From: Gammaproteobacteria bacterium | GTDB lineage: Bacteria; Pseudomonadota; Gammaproteobacteria; Pseudomonadales; Pseudohongiellaceae | Direction: 5' to 3' | Assembly (NCBI GenBank): GCA_030147705.1 | Contig: JASBUV010000097.1 | Location: 1-51,370 of the forward strand | DNA length: 51,370 nucleotides | Part shown: piece after piece, positions 1 to 8,456 of the stretch | Layout of the letters: each line of letters opens with the position of its first letter | Position numbering within the stretch: the stretch's first letter is position 1 | Notes under the pieces: model-generated | Databases searched by the model: none | What the model was told of the DNA's origin: nothing | What the model saw: only the letters and a program-made list of their open reading frames with translations | Position numbers and translations under genes: made by a program

Positions 1-416
1 GTGGCTGCCTGATACCTGAGCAGCGTTCGCTATTGGCTCACTCAGATGGTGATGTCGTTCTGCATGCGCTTTGCGATGCGTTACTGGGGGCCGCTGCACT
101 CGGTGATATTGGCGAACACTTTCCGGACACAGACGAACAGATTGCAGGGATTGATAGCGCCAGGATACTGGAGGCGTCTCTCAAGCTGCTCGCTGAGCAC
201 GGTTTCCAGCCAGTGAATATAGATATCACGGTCGTTGCCCAGGTTCCTCGCATTGGACCGCATCGCCAGGCCATGCGTGCACGGCTCGAAGAACTAACCG
301 GCATGGCCAGTGGCACTATCAACGTGAAAGCGACGACAACAGAAAAAATGGGCTACATTGGCAGAGAAGAGGGAATCGCCTGTCATGCCGTCGTCCTGTT
401 GAGTTCGCAGCGCTAA
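1..416 (+). CDS. ispF: 2-C-methyl-D-erythritol 2,4-cyclodiphosphate synthase, 5' end missing
   Basis: This zinc enzyme closes the cyclic diphosphate ring in the cytoplasmic MEP pathway to isoprenoid precursors. The reading frame is open from the left edge, so the N-terminal part, including the DxH metal site, lies outside the window. What remains matches the family without a break: LLAHSDGDVVLHALCDALLG (with the conserved His), then GDIGEHFPDTD, and near the end the NVKATTTEKMGYIGREEG block that binds the cytidine phosphates. The TTG at 33 is an internal codon and not the start, because upstream codons still match the family (GCLIPEQRSL). The stop TAA is followed directly by the ATG of truD, with no spacer, so the two are probably translated together. 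ispD would be expected just upstream. Confidence 0.95.
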   Translation, partial: GCLIPEQRSLLAHSDGDVVLHALCDALLGAAALGDIGEHFPDTDEQIAGIDSARILEASLKLLAEHGFQPVNIDITVVAQVPRIGPHRQAMRARLEELTGMASGTINVKATTTEKMGYIGREEGIACHAVVLLSSQR

Positions 417-1598
417 ATGCCCGAACAGTCCCCAGCGTTTGCTCAGATGGATAGCCTTGCCTATGTACAGGGCAAGCCCGTTGCGTCGGCTATTCTCAAG
501 CAGAACTTCACTGATTTTATCGTCGACGAGGAACTGGGTTTTGAGCCCAGCGGCTCCGGCGACCACGTGCTCGTGCGGCTCAGGAAACAGGATATCAGTA
601 CGACTGAGCTCGCGAACCAGCTTGCCCGGTCGGCCGGGATAAGTTCTCGCGATGTCGGCTATTCCGGTATGAAAGACCGGCGTGGAGAATGTAGTCAGTG
701 GTTCAGTCTCAAGCTGGCTGGCAAAGAGCCGGCGCAAGTGCGCGGGGCGCTCAGTTCGCTGGAGTCTGACTCTGTTCAGGTGCTGGACTGGCAGCGCAAT
801 CACCGCAAGCTGCGTGTCGGCAGTCATCGAGCCAATCGCTTCAATCTGTTGCTTCGCGACTGTTCCGGCCCCCACGCTGCATTCGAAGAGAGATTACAGC
901 ACCTGGCTTTGGCAGGAATGCCCAATTATTTTGGCCCGCAACGCTTTGGACGCGATTTCAGCAACATGGAGCAAGTACTAGCCTTTTTTCAGGGGCTGGA
1001 GGATGAGTCCGGTGCAAATCAGGCGCCGGGCAAAAGTGAAAGCAGCCGAGATAACAGGGCTGCAACTTCGAAAGGTCGCAAAAGGCAGGGCAAGAAGCAT
1101 GGCATGCTCTTGTCGGCCGCTCGCGCCTACGTATTCAATCAGATTCTGTCTGAGCGGATTCGGGAACAAAGCTGGAATCGGTATGTTGCTGGAGACGTTC
1201 TCAACCTTGATGGCACCGATCGTTTGTTTGCAGTCGGGGCGGATGCCTGGGATGAGCCGCTGGAGCAGCGCTTGCAGACATTTGATATTCATCCAACGGG
1301 GCTATTGCCTGGGGTAATCAAAGCGCAAGATAAGTATCTAACAGTTGGGCGGGCTGCCGATATTGAGAATGCGGTATGCCAAAATTATCCGCAATTAGTC
1401 ACCGGGCTCATGCGCCAGGGTGTAGAAGCCAGTCGGCGCCCGCTACGATGCCGGGTCATGGATTTGCAATGGAGCTGGCCGACTGAAAAAGAATTGCGAG
1501 TTCAGTTCACACTGCCTCGAGGGGCATACGCTACCAGCATGCTCCGGGAAGTTTGTGAACTGCGAGAAGTAGAAGGGTTGCACTTTGAATCACGATAA
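417..1598 (+). CDS. truD: tRNA pseudouridine(13) synthase TruD
   Basis: TruD converts U13 of tRNA-Glu to pseudouridine. The catalytic Asp is D87 in the motif SGMKDRRGE, and the second family block [14 protein letters not shown] is present near residue 165, followed by [17 protein letters not shown]. The protein is 393 residues against about 350 in E. coli. Most of the extra length is a charged, probably disordered stretch at about residues 196-228, rich in Ser, Lys, Arg and Gln, inserted between the NYFG block and LSAAR. The ATG directly abuts the ispF stop. In related genomes surE follows truD; here pcm follows instead. The assignment is firm; the insert has no obvious function. Confidence 0.95.
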   Translation: MPEQSPAFAQMDSLAYVQGKPVASAILKQNFTDFIVDEELGFEPSGSGDHVLVRLRKQDISTTELANQLARSAGISSRDVGYSGMKDRRGECSQWFSLKLAGKEPAQVRGALSSLESDSVQVLDWQRNHRKLRVGSHRANRFNLLLRDCSGPHAAFEERLQHLALAGMPNYFGPQRFGRDFSNMEQVLAFFQGLEDESGANQAPGKSESSRDNRAATSKGRKRQGKKHGMLLSAARAYVFNQILSERIREQSWNRYVAGDVLNLDGTDRLFAVGADAWDEPLEQRLQTFDIHPTGLLPGVIKAQDKYLTVGRAADIENAVCQNYPQLVTGLMRQGVEASRRPLRCRVMDLQWSWPTEKELRVQFTLPRGAYATSMLREVCELREVEGLHFESR

Positions 1599-1617
1599 GA
1601 ATTTGCGAGGCATTGGT

Positions 1618-2256
1618 ATGACCTCGCAGCGCACGCGGGAACGATTGTTGGGGCGTCTTATGGATCAGGGGATCCAGAGTATGCAGGTATTGGACATTAT
1701 CCGTTCAACGCCACGGCATATCTTTCTGGATGAGGCGCTGTCTCACAGGGCCTATGAAGACGTGGCGCTGCCCATCGGCCACAATCAGACAATCTCCCAG
1801 CCGTATGTGGTTGCGCGGATGACAGAGGCAATTGTGAACAGTGGCCCGATTGGCAAAGTGCTGGAAATAGGCACCGGTTGTGGCTATCAAACCGCAGTGA
1901 TTGCCCGCCTTGCCGAGAAAGTGTATTCGGTAGAGCGTATCAAGCCATTACTCGATCGGGCGCGGAAGAATCTTAAAATCCTGGGCGTGCGCAATGTCGA
2001 TACGAAGCACACGGATGGAAGTCTGGGTTGGCCGGAGAAAGGGCCATTCGATGCCATTATTACTACCGCGGCGCCGCAACAAATTCCGACTGAATTGCTG
2101 GAGCAGCTGGCTGATGGCGGGCGACTGGTCATCCCGGTAGGTTCTGATCACCATCAGGAGCTGAAACTGATCACTCGTCGTGGCAACGACTTCGAGTCGC
2201 AAACCCTGGACATGGTGCGCTTTGTTCCGCTGTTAAGGGGGCAGGTACAACACTAA
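1618..2256 (+). CDS. pcm: Protein-L-isoaspartate O-methyltransferase
   Basis: Pcm methylates isoaspartyl residues in damaged proteins using S-adenosylmethionine, starting their repair. The 212-residue product opens with [14 protein letters not shown], as in Pseudomonas Pcm, and carries [19 protein letters not shown] (substrate loop) and the SAM-binding [14 protein letters not shown], ending [12 protein letters not shown] place the start at ATG 1618 because a GAGG sits 7 bases upstream. A TTG at 1585, inside the end of truD, is in frame and has AGAAGG upstream; it would add 11 residues and would overlap truD. The GIG before the ATG occurs in some homologues, so the longer form is possible. It lies between truD and a DUF368 gene in a compact co-directional run. 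Confidence 0.93.
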   Translation: MTSQRTRERLLGRLMDQGIQSMQVLDIIRSTPRHIFLDEALSHRAYEDVALPIGHNQTISQPYVVARMTEAIVNSGPIGKVLEIGTGCGYQTAVIARLAEKVYSVERIKPLLDRARKNLKILGVRNVDTKHTDGSLGWPEKGPFDAIITTAAPQQIPTELLEQLADGGRLVIPVGSDHHQELKLITRRGNDFESQTLDMVRFVPLLRGQVQH

Positions 2257-2265
2257 TTTTGAATC

Positions 2266-3267
2266 ATGCCAAATTCCTCGCAACCAGAGCATCCAGACCG
2301 GCAGAGAGCTGCAACGCCTGCCGCTAGCGTAATTCTGTACTGCAAGGGAATCGCAATGGGTCTGGGTGACTCTGTGCCGGGTATCTCAGGTGGCACTATC
2401 GCTGTTATTGCCCAGATATACGATGAGCTGATCTACTCGATTCGGTCTGTCGACCTTGATGCCGTGCAATTGTTTGCCGCTGGCAAGTTTCGGGAACTGT
2501 GGCGGCATGTGAATGGTACCTTTCTGCTGCTGGTTGCTCTGGGTATGCTCAGCGGACTTCTGCTTTCCGCCAATACGGTACTCTATCTGCTTACGGAACA
2601 GAGGGTCTTGTTGATGGCCTTCTTTGTCGGCCTGGTTCTCGCGTCCGTGGTGCTACTGAGCCGGGAAATTGCCTTGCAGCGCGTTTCTACATGGTGCTCG
2701 CTGATACTCGGTGCCTGTCTGACTGTCGGGGTTGGGCTTCTGGATGGAGTGCAGGTGACGGTATCTGCCCCCTATCTGTTCCTGTGTGGCTCGCTGGCCA
2801 TCTGCGCAATGATTCTGCCAGGTCTGTCCGGCGCATTTCTTTTGATCCTGCTTGGCGCATATGAACATATGCTGCAGGCACTGGTCAGCTTTCAATGGAT
2901 TGACATCCTCACCTTCTCAGCCGGCGCGGCGTGTGGGTTACTGGCTTTCTCCCGGGTGATTGCCTGGGTTCTCAAGCATTATCACGAGATTGCCTATGCC
3001 TTCATCTGCGGTCTGTTGCTGGGTTCTCTATATGTACTCTGGCCCTGGCAAGAGACGGTCAGCTCTTATCTGGATACCAATGGTGTCACTCACCCCTTGA
3101 GAAATGTGCCAGTCTGGCCGCTAAACTATGCAGAGGTGTCTGGCGAACAGGCCAATGTGCTCGCGGCAGTGCTGGTTGCGCTGGCGGCGATCGCGTTGGT
3201 TATTGTCTTGCACAAGGCATCGACACGAAATTCCAGAAATGTTGCTCACCGCATTGACGGTGAATGA
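2266..3267 (+). CDS. DUF368 membrane protein, candidate undecaprenyl-phosphate translocase
   Basis: This is a polytopic inner-membrane protein of 333 residues with eight or more hydrophobic segments. The DUF368 signature KGIAMGLGDSVPGISGGTIA is at about residues 26-45, and a second glycine/proline-rich repeat (ICAMILPGLSGAFLLILLG) lies near residue 185. DUF368 proteins have been reported to flip undecaprenyl phosphate back across the membrane (PopT), recycling the carrier of wall and surface glycans; that role is inferred here from family membership only. It begins 9 bases after pcm and ends 7 bases before nlpD, so it is probably cotranscribed with both. Its place between pcm and nlpD, both proteins with envelope or protein-maintenance roles, fits an envelope job. 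Confidence 0.85.
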   Translation: MPNSSQPEHPDRQRAATPAASVILYCKGIAMGLGDSVPGISGGTIAVIAQIYDELIYSIRSVDLDAVQLFAAGKFRELWRHVNGTFLLLVALGMLSGLLLSANTVLYLLTEQRVLLMAFFVGLVLASVVLLSREIALQRVSTWCSLILGACLTVGVGLLDGVQVTVSAPYLFLCGSLAICAMILPGLSGAFLLILLGAYEHMLQALVSFQWIDILTFSAGAACGLLAFSRVIAWVLKHYHEIAYAFICGLLLGSLYVLWPWQETVSSYLDTNGVTHPLRNVPVWPLNYAEVSGEQANVLAAVLVALAAIALVIVLHKASTRNSRNVAHRIDGE

Positions 3268-3274
3268 GTGAACC

Positions 3275-4186
3275 ATGTTACTCGCAGCTTTGACTCTGCA
3301 AAGGCGCGCGACAGGCAGGCGAATTCTCGTCGCCTCGCTGTGTTGCGTGATGATTTCCGGGTGCGGTAATAATTATCAGGCCCCTGTCACCGAAGCCAGC
3401 GAACGGCAAGTGCTCGTGCCACCGGAAATAGTGGTCAGCTCGCGGGGCGAAGCTAGTCGTCCTGCGCGTACTTCGACAGCGCCTGCGACGCGTAACTCTA
3501 CTGTGAGCACACCAGTGGCCAGCCCAGCTCGAACCCCTGCCAGATCCGGTTCTGTGCATCGTGTGCAGCCCGGAGAGACGCTGTTTTCCATCGCGTTCGA
3601 ATACGACCTCGATTTCAGGAGTCTGGCGATAGCCAATAATTTGCGACCTCCCTATACCATCTACGTGGATCAGGAACTGCGGCTCGATGTGAGTGCGGTT
3701 GCCGCGCCTTCGAGTAGCAGTGGAGTCAGTCGCAATGCCGCAGTGACCGAAACCGGGGTTGTCACTACCCGGGCCGCAAGTGGCGGTGGTGGTGTTTTTC
3801 GGCAACCGATAGGCAGTCAGTCGGCACCGAATTGGCAGTGGCCGCACCGGGGCGCAGTGCTGCGCGATTTCTCGGTAGGTGGTAATGAAGGGCTCGACAT
3901 CGCTGCCAATGTTGGCGATCCGGTACTCGCTGCGGGTGACGGAGATGTGGTGTACACGGGGCGCGGTGTACCCGGTGTCGGCAACCTGATCATCATTCGT
4001 CACAATGATCGCTATCTGAGCGCCTATGGTCACAACAGCACCATACTCGTGGCTCAGGGAGAGCATGTCACCGGTGGGCAGAAGATCTCCGAAGCGGGGC
4101 AGAATGCTGCGGGCGTTCCGATGCTACATTTCGAGATTCGCGAAGAAGGTAAATCAGTGAACCCCGGGCGACTGTTGCCCAGATAG
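3275..4186 (+). CDS. nlpD: Murein hydrolase activator NlpD (LysM and degenerate LytM lipoprotein)
   Basis: NlpD is an outer-membrane lipoprotein that activates the amidase AmiC at the septum. The 303-residue product has a lipoprotein signal with lipobox ISGC (Cys30), a Ser/Thr/Pro linker, a LysM domain at about 90-140 (HRVQPGETLFSIAFEYDLDF), and a LytM/M23 domain at about 185-303. The LytM fold is catalytically degenerate: NEGLDIAANVGDPV lacks the first zinc His, while AYGHNS and LHFEIR remain, as in E. coli NlpD, so it should act as an activator. It is 303 residues, shorter than E. coli NlpD (379). rpoS normally lies directly downstream, often with its promoter inside nlpD; here the next gene is the convergent ferredoxin gene. 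Confidence 0.93.
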   Translation: MLLAALTLQRRATGRRILVASLCCVMISGCGNNYQAPVTEASERQVLVPPEIVVSSRGEASRPARTSTAPATRNSTVSTPVASPARTPARSGSVHRVQPGETLFSIAFEYDLDFRSLAIANNLRPPYTIYVDQELRLDVSAVAAPSSSSGVSRNAAVTETGVVTTRAASGGGGVFRQPIGSQSAPNWQWPHRGAVLRDFSVGGNEGLDIAANVGDPVLAAGDGDVVYTGRGVPGVGNLIIIRHNDRYLSAYGHNSTILVAQGEHVTGGQKISEAGQNAAGVPMLHFEIREEGKSVNPGRLLPR

Positions 4187-4257
4187 GTGAATCCCTGACT
4201 TCACTATCCAGGCTGATGTGGATTGGCGTAGACGGAGGATGGAGAGAGGGGATGGAG

Positions 4258-4283
4258 AAACTGGATGAAGAAACTGGATGAAG
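4258..4283 (+). repeat. Two tandem copies of a 13-bp unit
   Basis: AAACTGGATGAAG occurs twice head to tail between the ends of nlpD and fdxA, followed by a further AAA. The same GGATGGAGA-like theme precedes it, so the stretch looks like local slippage. It lies outside any gene. Confidence 0.9.
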
Positions 4284-4284
4284 A

Positions 4285-4327
4285 AAGGGCCCCGTGCAGC
4301 AGCTCAGGCTGTGCGATCGGAGCCCTT
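4285..4327 (-). terminator. Imperfect hairpin between convergent nlpD and fdxA
   Basis: AAGGGC (4285-4290) pairs with GCCCTT (4322-4327), and part of the interior (GTGCAGC against GCTGTGC) can also pair. On the minus strand it is followed by a CTTTCTTC tract, so it may end fdxA transcription. The T-tract is weak and the stem is interrupted. Confidence 0.4.
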
Positions 4328-4375
4328 CAGTAGCAGGCACTGACGAATCAGTACCGTTGAGCCGCTAGTTCAGGA

Positions 4376-4699
4376 CTAACGCTCCAGATATTGAAGCTTG
4401 TTTGGCTTGTCTGCCCATTCTTCCGCATCGGGCAGGGCGTCTTTCTTCTCAGTAATATTCGGCCAGGTTTCCGCGAGCTCTGCATTGAGCTGCAGGAATT
4501 CCGCCTGATCTTCCGGAAGTTCATCTTCTGCATAAATCGCATCTACCGGGCACTCAGGTTCGCAGAGCGCGCAGTCGATGCACTCATCAGGATGGATGAC
4601 CAGAAAATTGGGACCTTCGTAAAAGCAATCCACTGGACAGACTTCCACACAATCAGTGTGCTTACACTTGATACAATTATCACCAACTACGAATGTCAT
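4376..4699 (-). CDS. fdxA: Seven-iron ferredoxin FdxA
   Basis: This is a small cytoplasmic electron carrier with one [3Fe-4S] and one [4Fe-4S] cluster. At 107 residues it lines up residue for residue with Azotobacter ferredoxin I: Cys9, Cys17 and Cys50 for the 3Fe cluster, and Cys21, Cys40, Cys43 and Cys46 for the 4Fe cluster, in [17 protein letters not shown] and [12 protein letters not shown]. The extra Cys12 and Cys25 are also at the FdI positions. The acidic C-terminal tail is normal for the family. The place next to mutS is conserved in Pseudomonas-type genomes. The partner enzymes are not visible here. Confidence 0.96.
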   Translation of the reverse strand: MTFVVGDNCIKCKHTDCVEVCPVDCFYEGPNFLVIHPDECIDCALCEPECPVDAIYAEDELPEDQAEFLQLNAELAETWPNITEKKDALPDAEEWADKPNKLQYLER

Positions 4700-4831
4700 G
4701 TTCGTTCTTCCCTATTCACTATTATCCTGCCGCTGACAGCCCTCGCTTCGCGCCGGGACCCGCATTCTAGCAGCTTTTACGCCGATTTACCCACCTGGCC
4801 TTTACTGGATCGCGATACTGGCGTGCCAGTA

Positions 4832-7510
4832 TTAGCTGGTTTTCTTCTTCAGCTGATAGAGAATATCCAGCGCCTCGCGGGCGGTGATTTCATCCGGATT
4901 CAGCCGTTGCAAATATTCAACGGCAGGATGCGGCTCACTCCCAAAGAGTTCGGCCTGCTGCGGTTTTTCTGGAGCACCTTGTACGCTCGGAAGCGCTGCA
5001 TCGGCCTCGAGTTGCTGCAATTTGCTTCTGGCATGGGCAATGACAGCTGCTGGAATGCCGGCCAATTGTGCGACTTGAAGACCATAGCTCTGATTTGCAG
5101 GGCCTTGCTTCAGTGCATGCAGAAAGACAATGCCGTTATCGTGCTCAACCGCGTCGAGATGAACATTGCTAATGGCGTCATAGCTATCGGGCAGGGCCGT
5201 TAACTCGAAATAGTGGGTTGCGAAGAGGGTGAAGCAATGCACTTGTTCGGCGATGTGCAATGCTGCCGCCCAGGCCAATGACAGGCCGTCGAAGGTGCTC
5301 GTGCCGCGTCCGATCTCGTCCATCAGCACCAGACTATTGGCGGTAGCATTGTGGAGGATATTGGCAGTTTCGGTCATTTCTACCATGAACGTCGAGCGGC
5401 CGCCGGCGAGATCGTCGGACGATCCTATGCGCGTAAAAATGCGGTCTACCATGCCGATTCTGGCATGCTGCGCGGGTACAAAACTGCCACACAGAGCGAG
5501 CAGGGTGATGAGCGCGGTTTGCCGCATATAGGTCGACTTACCACCCATGTTGGGTCCGGTGATGATTAGCATACGCCGCTCGTCATTGAGCTCCACATCA
5601 TTGGCGACGAAGCTCTCCTCAGTCACGGTTTCCACGACCGGATGTCGGCCAGCAGTGATGCTGATTCCTGCTTCCGCAACCAGTTCCGGGCGGCTGTAAT
5701 CGAGCGTAACAGCGCGTTCTGCGAAGGTGGCGAGTACATCGAGTTCGGCAATCGCAGTGGCGCTGGTCAGCAATTCGCGCAATGAAGCTGCCAGAGTCTC
5801 CAGTAATTCATCGTAGAGCGCTTTCTCTCTGGCCAATGCCTTGCTGTTGGCCGAGAGCACTTTATCCTCAAACTCCTTGAGTTCCGGAGTGATAAAGCGT
5901 TCTGCGTTCTTCAATGTCTGGCGGCGTACATATTCGGCGGGGAGCTCTCCACCTGCCTGGCCTTTGCTTATTTCGATGTAGTAGCCGTGAACCCGGTTAT
6001 AGCCGACTTTGAGTGTAGACGAGCCGGTACGTGCTTTCTCTTTCTGTTCCAGATCGACGAGAAACTGGCCAGCATTGCTGCTTAAATTTCGCAGTTCGTC
6101 CAGTTCGGTATCGAAGCCCTCGGCGATGACGCCACCTTCGCGAATGACCACTGGTGGATTGTCGATGATCGCGCGTTGCAGCAGCGCCGTTTGTTCCGGG
6201 AACTCCGCAATACGCTGCGCAACAGCGGCAAGCTGTGCATTGTCTATGCGCGCCAGAAGCGCCTGCAGGTCGGGGAGCAGAGCCAGGCCGTCGCGCAAGC
6301 GAGCGAGATCCCGGGGGCGAGCAGAGCGCAGGCCCAGCCTGGCCAGGATGCGTTCAAGATCGCCGATATTGCCAAGTATTTCCCTGACTGTTTCGAAGTG
6401 ATAGTCGTGCAGAAGCGCGGCGATCACTTCCTGACGATCGAGTAGCGCTTGCCGGTCCCGCAAGGGGCGGTTGAGCCAGCGAATCAGGAGTCGGCCGCCC
6501 ATCGCGGTAGAAGTCGTGTCCAGTACCGATGCGAGCGTATTGTCACGCGTGCCGGAAAGATTGGTGTCGATTTCCAGATTGCGCCTGCTGGCGGCATCCA
6601 GGATAACTGCGTCATCCATGCGCTCGAGCTGGATGCTCTGAATATGCGGCAGATCTGATTTCTGGGTTTCTCTTGCATAACTGAACAAACAACCCGCCGC
6701 GCCCAGTGCAGCATGGAGATGGTCGCATTCGAAGGCGCTGAGATCGCGGGTTTTGAAGTGCTGGTTGAGCAAGCGTCGCGCATTGTCCAATTCGAAATCC
6801 CAGACAGGCCGCTTGCGCAGAGCGCTGTGCCGAATACGACTCATCAGTTCTTGCAAGTCGTCTGCGATGAGAATTTCGGATGGCTTGATGCGCTCCAGTT
6901 CGGTCAGCACCGCTTCAATGGAGTGCACCTCATTCAGCACCAGTCTGCCGCTGCTGATGCTGAGCAGTGCCAGACCATAGACTGTTTGTTGTCCTGCGCC
7001 GGGATCGACGCCGCTGCCAATGGCCAGCAAAGAATTTTCCTGCCGGGAGTCCAGCAATGCTTCATCGCTGACGGTTCCCGGAGTGATCACCCGGACTACC
7101 TGGCGCTCTACCGGTCCCTTGCTGGTGGCCGGATCGCCAATCTGCTCGCAAATCGCGACAGCGACGCCTGCTTCAACGAGTTTGCCGAGGTAGCGATCAG
7201 CGGCATGAAAAGGTATCCCGCACATGGGGATTGGCTGGCCTCCGGATTTGCCTCGCGCTGTCAGCGTGATGTCAAGGATATCGGCGGCGCGTTTGGCGTC
7301 GTCGTAAAACAGCTCATAAAAATCGCCCATGCGATAGAACAACAGGTCATCAGGGTGCTGTGCCTTGATGCGAAGAAACTGCTGCATCATGGGGGTGTGA
7401 GATTGCGAATCGGCCAAGGTAGGCGCTACTTCCTGTTGCGGTTGGTTGTTGTTTTCAGTGCTGCTGACGACGTCATTTGCTGCATGGGATTCTACACGGA
7501 TTGCATGCAT
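4832..7510 (-). CDS. mutS: DNA mismatch repair protein MutS
   Basis: MutS recognises base mismatches and starts methyl-directed repair. The product is 892 residues. The mismatch-reading motif RMGDFYELF is near residue 60, the connector and lever domains follow, and the ATPase domain has Walker [10 protein letters not shown] and the [12 protein letters not shown] block. The N-terminus carries about 35 residues before the usual [14 protein letters not shown] keep the start at 7510 because AGAAGG lies 9 bases upstream of that ATG; this ribosome site was made or kept by a 12-bp tandem duplication immediately upstream of the gene. It is divergent from pncC. The C-terminal region ([20 protein letters not shown]) is the usual tetramerisation helix. 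Confidence 0.97.
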   Translation of the reverse strand: MHAIRVESHAANDVVSSTENNNQPQQEVAPTLADSQSHTPMMQQFLRIKAQHPDDLLFYRMGDFYELFYDDAKRAADILDITLTARGKSGGQPIPMCGIPFHAADRYLGKLVEAGVAVAICEQIGDPATSKGPVERQVVRVITPGTVSDEALLDSRQENSLLAIGSGVDPGAGQQTVYGLALLSISSGRLVLNEVHSIEAVLTELERIKPSEILIADDLQELMSRIRHSALRKRPVWDFELDNARRLLNQHFKTRDLSAFECDHLHAALGAAGCLFSYARETQKSDLPHIQSIQLERMDDAVILDAASRRNLEIDTNLSGTRDNTLASVLDTTSTAMGGRLLIRWLNRPLRDRQALLDRQEVIAALLHDYHFETVREILGNIGDLERILARLGLRSARPRDLARLRDGLALLPDLQALLARIDNAQLAAVAQRIAEFPEQTALLQRAIIDNPPVVIREGGVIAEGFDTELDELRNLSSNAGQFLVDLEQKEKARTGSSTLKVGYNRVHGYYIEISKGQAGGELPAEYVRRQTLKNAERFITPELKEFEDKVLSANSKALAREKALYDELLETLAASLRELLTSATAIAELDVLATFAERAVTLDYSRPELVAEAGISITAGRHPVVETVTEESFVANDVELNDERRMLIITGPNMGGKSTYMRQTALITLLALCGSFVPAQHARIGMVDRIFTRIGSSDDLAGGRSTFMVEMTETANILHNATANSLVLMDEIGRGTSTFDGLSLAWAAALHIAEQVHCFTLFATHYFELTALPDSYDAISNVHLDAVEHDNGIVFLHALKQGPANQSYGLQVAQLAGIPAAVIAHARSKLQQLEADAALPSVQGAPEKPQQAELFGSEPHPAVEYLQRLNPDEITAREALDILYQLKKKTS

Positions 7511-7533
7511 TCTTGGACACCTTCTTGGACACG
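7510..7533 (-). repeat. 12-bp tandem duplication at the mutS start
   Basis: On the minus strand the unit GTGTCCAAGAAG is followed by GTGTCCAAGAAT, so two copies sit head to tail and the second runs into the mutS start codon. The first copy supplies the AGAAGG ribosome-binding site. Confidence 0.85.
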
Positions 7534-7598
7534 TTAAGCGGATTCTTTATTTTCGTCCGGGGATTTGCCTCACTCATGACTGGCGTTAAGATGGCTGT

Positions 7599-8108
7599 AT
7601 GACATCCGCTATTGAGCAACAAATTGAAAACTCTGCACAGCAATTGGCAGAGCGGCTGCTGGCCGACGAAATCCTGTTGGCGACGGCAGAGTCTTGCACC
7701 GGTGGTGGCATAGCGGCTGCACTGACGGCATTGCCGGGTAGCTCACGCTGGTTCGACTGCGGATTCGTGACCTACTCCAACGAGGCCAAATCCCATCTGC
7801 TCAATGTTCCCGAAGCACTGTTCGAACTGTGTGGCCCCGGCGCCGTGAGTGAAGAGACCGCTCTGGCGATGGCAAAGGGCGCTGTGGCGAATAGCCGGGC
7901 GCAATTGGCGGTGGCTGTCACCGGTGTTGCGGGCCCCGATGGCGGTACGCCTGAGAAGCCGGTAGGGACCGTATGGATTGCCTGGCACTGGCAGGGGCAT
8001 GGCACGGCGCAATGCTTTCGTTTCGACGGAGACCGCGCAGCGGTGCGCCTGGCGACACAGGCCGCGGCACTGGAAGGCTTGCTAAAAGTGCTCAGCGCTA
8101 CGGCCTGA
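7599..8108 (+). CDS. pncC: Nicotinamide-nucleotide amidase (CinA C-terminal type)
   Basis: PncC deamidates nicotinamide mononucleotide to nicotinic acid mononucleotide, recycling the NMN released by NAD-dependent DNA ligase. The 169-residue protein is the stand-alone CinA C-terminal domain: [20 protein letters not shown] (catalytic Ser), then [28 protein letters not shown] and [20 protein letters not shown]. The N-terminal MoaB-like domain of full-length CinA is absent, as in E. coli YgaD. It lies just before recA, the conserved position in gammaproteobacteria. Confidence 0.95.
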   Translation: MTSAIEQQIENSAQQLAERLLADEILLATAESCTGGGIAAALTALPGSSRWFDCGFVTYSNEAKSHLLNVPEALFELCGPGAVSEETALAMAKGAVANSRAQLAVAVTGVAGPDGGTPEKPVGTVWIAWHWQGHGTAQCFRFDGDRAAVRLATQAAALEGLLKVLSATA

Positions 8109-8156
8109 AAATTTTCTGTCAATCGCTCTAAAGGAAATTCCGCCTCGGCCAATATA

Positions 8157-8172
8157 CTGGTTGTATATACAG
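8157..8172 (+). promoter_or_regulatory. LexA (SOS) box 1 of recA
   Basis: CTGGTTGTATATACAG fits the CTG-N10-CAG SOS box. Its reverse complement starts CTGTATAT and ends CCAG, as in Pseudomonas-type recA operators. It overlaps the -35 element of the candidate recA promoter. Confidence 0.9.
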
Positions 8173-8189
8173 TAAAATTCTGTTTTAAT
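8161..8189 (+). promoter_or_regulatory. Candidate recA promoter
   Basis: TTGTAT (8161-8166) and TTTAAT (8184-8189) are 17 bases apart. Transcription would begin near 8196, inside the second LexA box, so both operators would cover the promoter. The -35 match is only 3 of 6. Confidence 0.5.
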
Positions 8190-8194
8190 TTTTA

Positions 8195-8210
8195 CTGGTT
8201 GGATATACAG
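8195..8210 (+). promoter_or_regulatory. LexA (SOS) box 2 of recA
   Basis: CTGGTTGGATATACAG differs from box 1 at one base and lies 38 bases downstream of it, centre to centre. It would sit over the predicted transcription start. Confidence 0.88.
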
Positions 8211-8456
8211 TGGTTTGCAACAAGTGTCCCGGCGTTAGAGCCAACGAGAGCTCTGAGCCAGGACATCCACCGGAAACAGTGACCGGAAGATGTCGGATTA
8301 ACCACGCTATAGACAATTTCCCGGAGAAACCGGGCAAGCAGTTAGGATTGGACTATTCTTAACTCAACATGCTGCTGTATTCAGGTACAGCGCGGGGACA
8401 ACTGCATTACTCAAGGAACCAGGATCAGTTGTAGTGTTACTTACAAGGAAACAACT

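Larger units (their letters stand above)
8109..8456 (+). other. pncC-recA intergenic region: SOS promoter and structured leader
   Basis: I see no gene in these 348 bases. They hold the recA control region: two LexA boxes (listed separately), a candidate promoter, and about 260 bases of untranslated leader. The leader contains two clear hairpins. One is 8262-8294: GACATC/GATGTC and CCGG/CCGG with a small internal loop. The other is 8320-8334: CCCGG, AGAAA loop, CCGGG. An AAGGA ribosome-binding site lies at 8445-8449. Confidence 0.7.

Noticed and set aside
3278-4066. Open frame of 262 codons on the minus strand opposite nlpD
   Set aside because: Antisense to a clear nlpD; sequence is low-complexity Arg/His/Thr typical of a shadow frame.
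6713-7537. Open frame of 274 codons on the plus strand opposite mutS
   Set aside because: Antisense to the conserved N-terminal half of mutS; composition rich in Cys, His and Gln with no family resemblance.
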